DNA of 64,000 nucleotides from Leuctra nigra (taxonomy: Eukaryota; Arthropoda; Insecta; Plecoptera; Leuctridae): the NCBI GenBank assembly GCA_934045905.1, contig OW203768.1, positions 1,578,316 to 1,642,315 of the forward strand. Reading direction: 5' to 3'. Below, one piece after another: positions 63,241-64,000 of this stretch. The notes beneath the pieces were generated by a model. That model was not told the DNA's origin and ran no database searches. It saw only the letters and a list, made by a program, of their open reading frames with translations. Numbering within the stretch: position 1 is the first letter of the stretch; every line of letters begins with the position of its first letter. A program made the position numbers and the translations under genes.

Positions 63241-64000
63241 CATCACAGACAGAGAATACTTCTTTCGACATGATAATATCACTGATAAAACATATAGAAA
63301 GTGAAAAGGTGTTGGTTGACTGGGACTTTTTAATACAGTAGATGCAAGTTTGATGCACCTCTATACATTTCCATGTACCTATCCTATTGTTTTTTTTTTG
63401 TAGACCTGCAAATGTCACATGAAATTACATTTTTGATACTTTTTTTGTAGACTATTTATTCAAGAAACTTGTCAGGGAGAGTTCAATGCACTTTCAGGAT
63501 CCGTATTACAAAATATATTGTATCATTTCACTACAACAGCAAATCATTGGGTTATATATAAAACATGTACAGTCGAACTATACAAAGGCAACTTTTAGTT
63601 TATTAACCAGGTTCTGCACATGAAATACCTAACAACCAATCTCCAGAAATGGTATTTCATTGCGGTGTGTAATTATTAAATTCGCACAATATGTATTGCG
63701 AAATCGCATTATAATAAATGAACTCTCAATTGCAAGAGCATATAGGAATATGAATGATTGTATAATTAAAATAAACACACGTGAACACAAATATTACGCG
63801 ATTCGCTCTTAAAATACCAGTGTAAAACGTAAAACGATCAAACTGTATAAAATCCATTCTCGGAAAGTATCGACCATGGACCATTGGTATTGTCAAGCCA
63901 TTTATAAGATTGCCATCCAGCAATCTATTAAAAACACGTTGTTTACATTAAATATAATTAGGTACTGATATTTTACAATCAATAAAATCGTATTCAAAAT
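63241..64000. other. No gene seen
   Basis: AT-rich sequence to the end of the window without recognisable features. Confidence 0.45.

Noticed and set aside
62829..63341. 170-codon open frame over the 30/33-bp minisatellite
   Set aside because: Repeat artefact; the flanking non-repetitive parts are short and featureless and the opposite strand is open as well.

Overview
The window reads as a gene-poor, AT-rich stretch of a large, repeat-laden animal nuclear genome, most probably an arthropod. The main clue is a full-length Jockey-type LINE (PRE_C2HC plus three CCHC knuckles in ORF1, APE endonuclease plus reverse transcriptase in ORF2); that clade is best known from arthropods. There are no operons, bacterial genes or CRISPR array, and long stretches have no coding potential. 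I cannot name the species. The only clear protein-coding genes are the two LINE ORFs; three other short open stretches are offered only as candidate exons.

Layout. 0-9.7 kb: SINE fragments, a dispersed 400-bp repeat, a six-copy 118-bp tandem repeat, a perfect 22-bp hairpin, a candidate exon (6480-6745) that runs straight into a four-copy 99-bp minisatellite, and a TTAA-flanked MITE (8038-8485). 9.7-14.3 kb: the LINE, 4501 bp between two copies of a 16-bp direct repeat. 14.3-38.2 kb: SINEs, MITEs, a 660-bp snap-back inverted repeat (25.17-25.83 kb), a tRNA-like sequence inside an inverted repeat (23.1 kb), a candidate minus-strand exon (30852-31073) and several GC-rich islands. 38.2-45.2 kb: a 6992-bp foldback-type DNA transposon. 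Its two arms are inverted arrays of a 146-bp satellite (about 24 and 14 units), its outermost bases are perfect inverted repeats, and it is bounded by a 9-bp direct repeat. 46-48.7 kb: nested SINE and MITEs and a 354-bp hairpin element. 48.9-52.6 kb: a 32-copy, indel-free 42-bp satellite carrying TCACGTGA in every unit, with a 2368-bp non-autonomous hAT element inserted in its last unit (8-bp target duplication). 53-64 kb: further MITEs, a SINE split by a 716-bp TIR element with a 9-bp target duplication, and a 13-copy 30/33-bp minisatellite.

The main unifying element is one tRNA-derived SINE family (about 16 copies on both strands): a tRNA-like head, a conserved body, a CATCAT-rich segment and a GACGTTAAACA 3' end. 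Its 3' end does not match the 3' end of the Jockey LINE in this window, so its mobilising partner is probably a different LINE. Nested insertions (MITE in SINE, TIR element in SINE, hAT in satellite, retroelement in foldback loop) allow relative dating. The best candidates for something undescribed are the satellite-armed foldback element, the E-box satellite and the exon-minisatellite junction.
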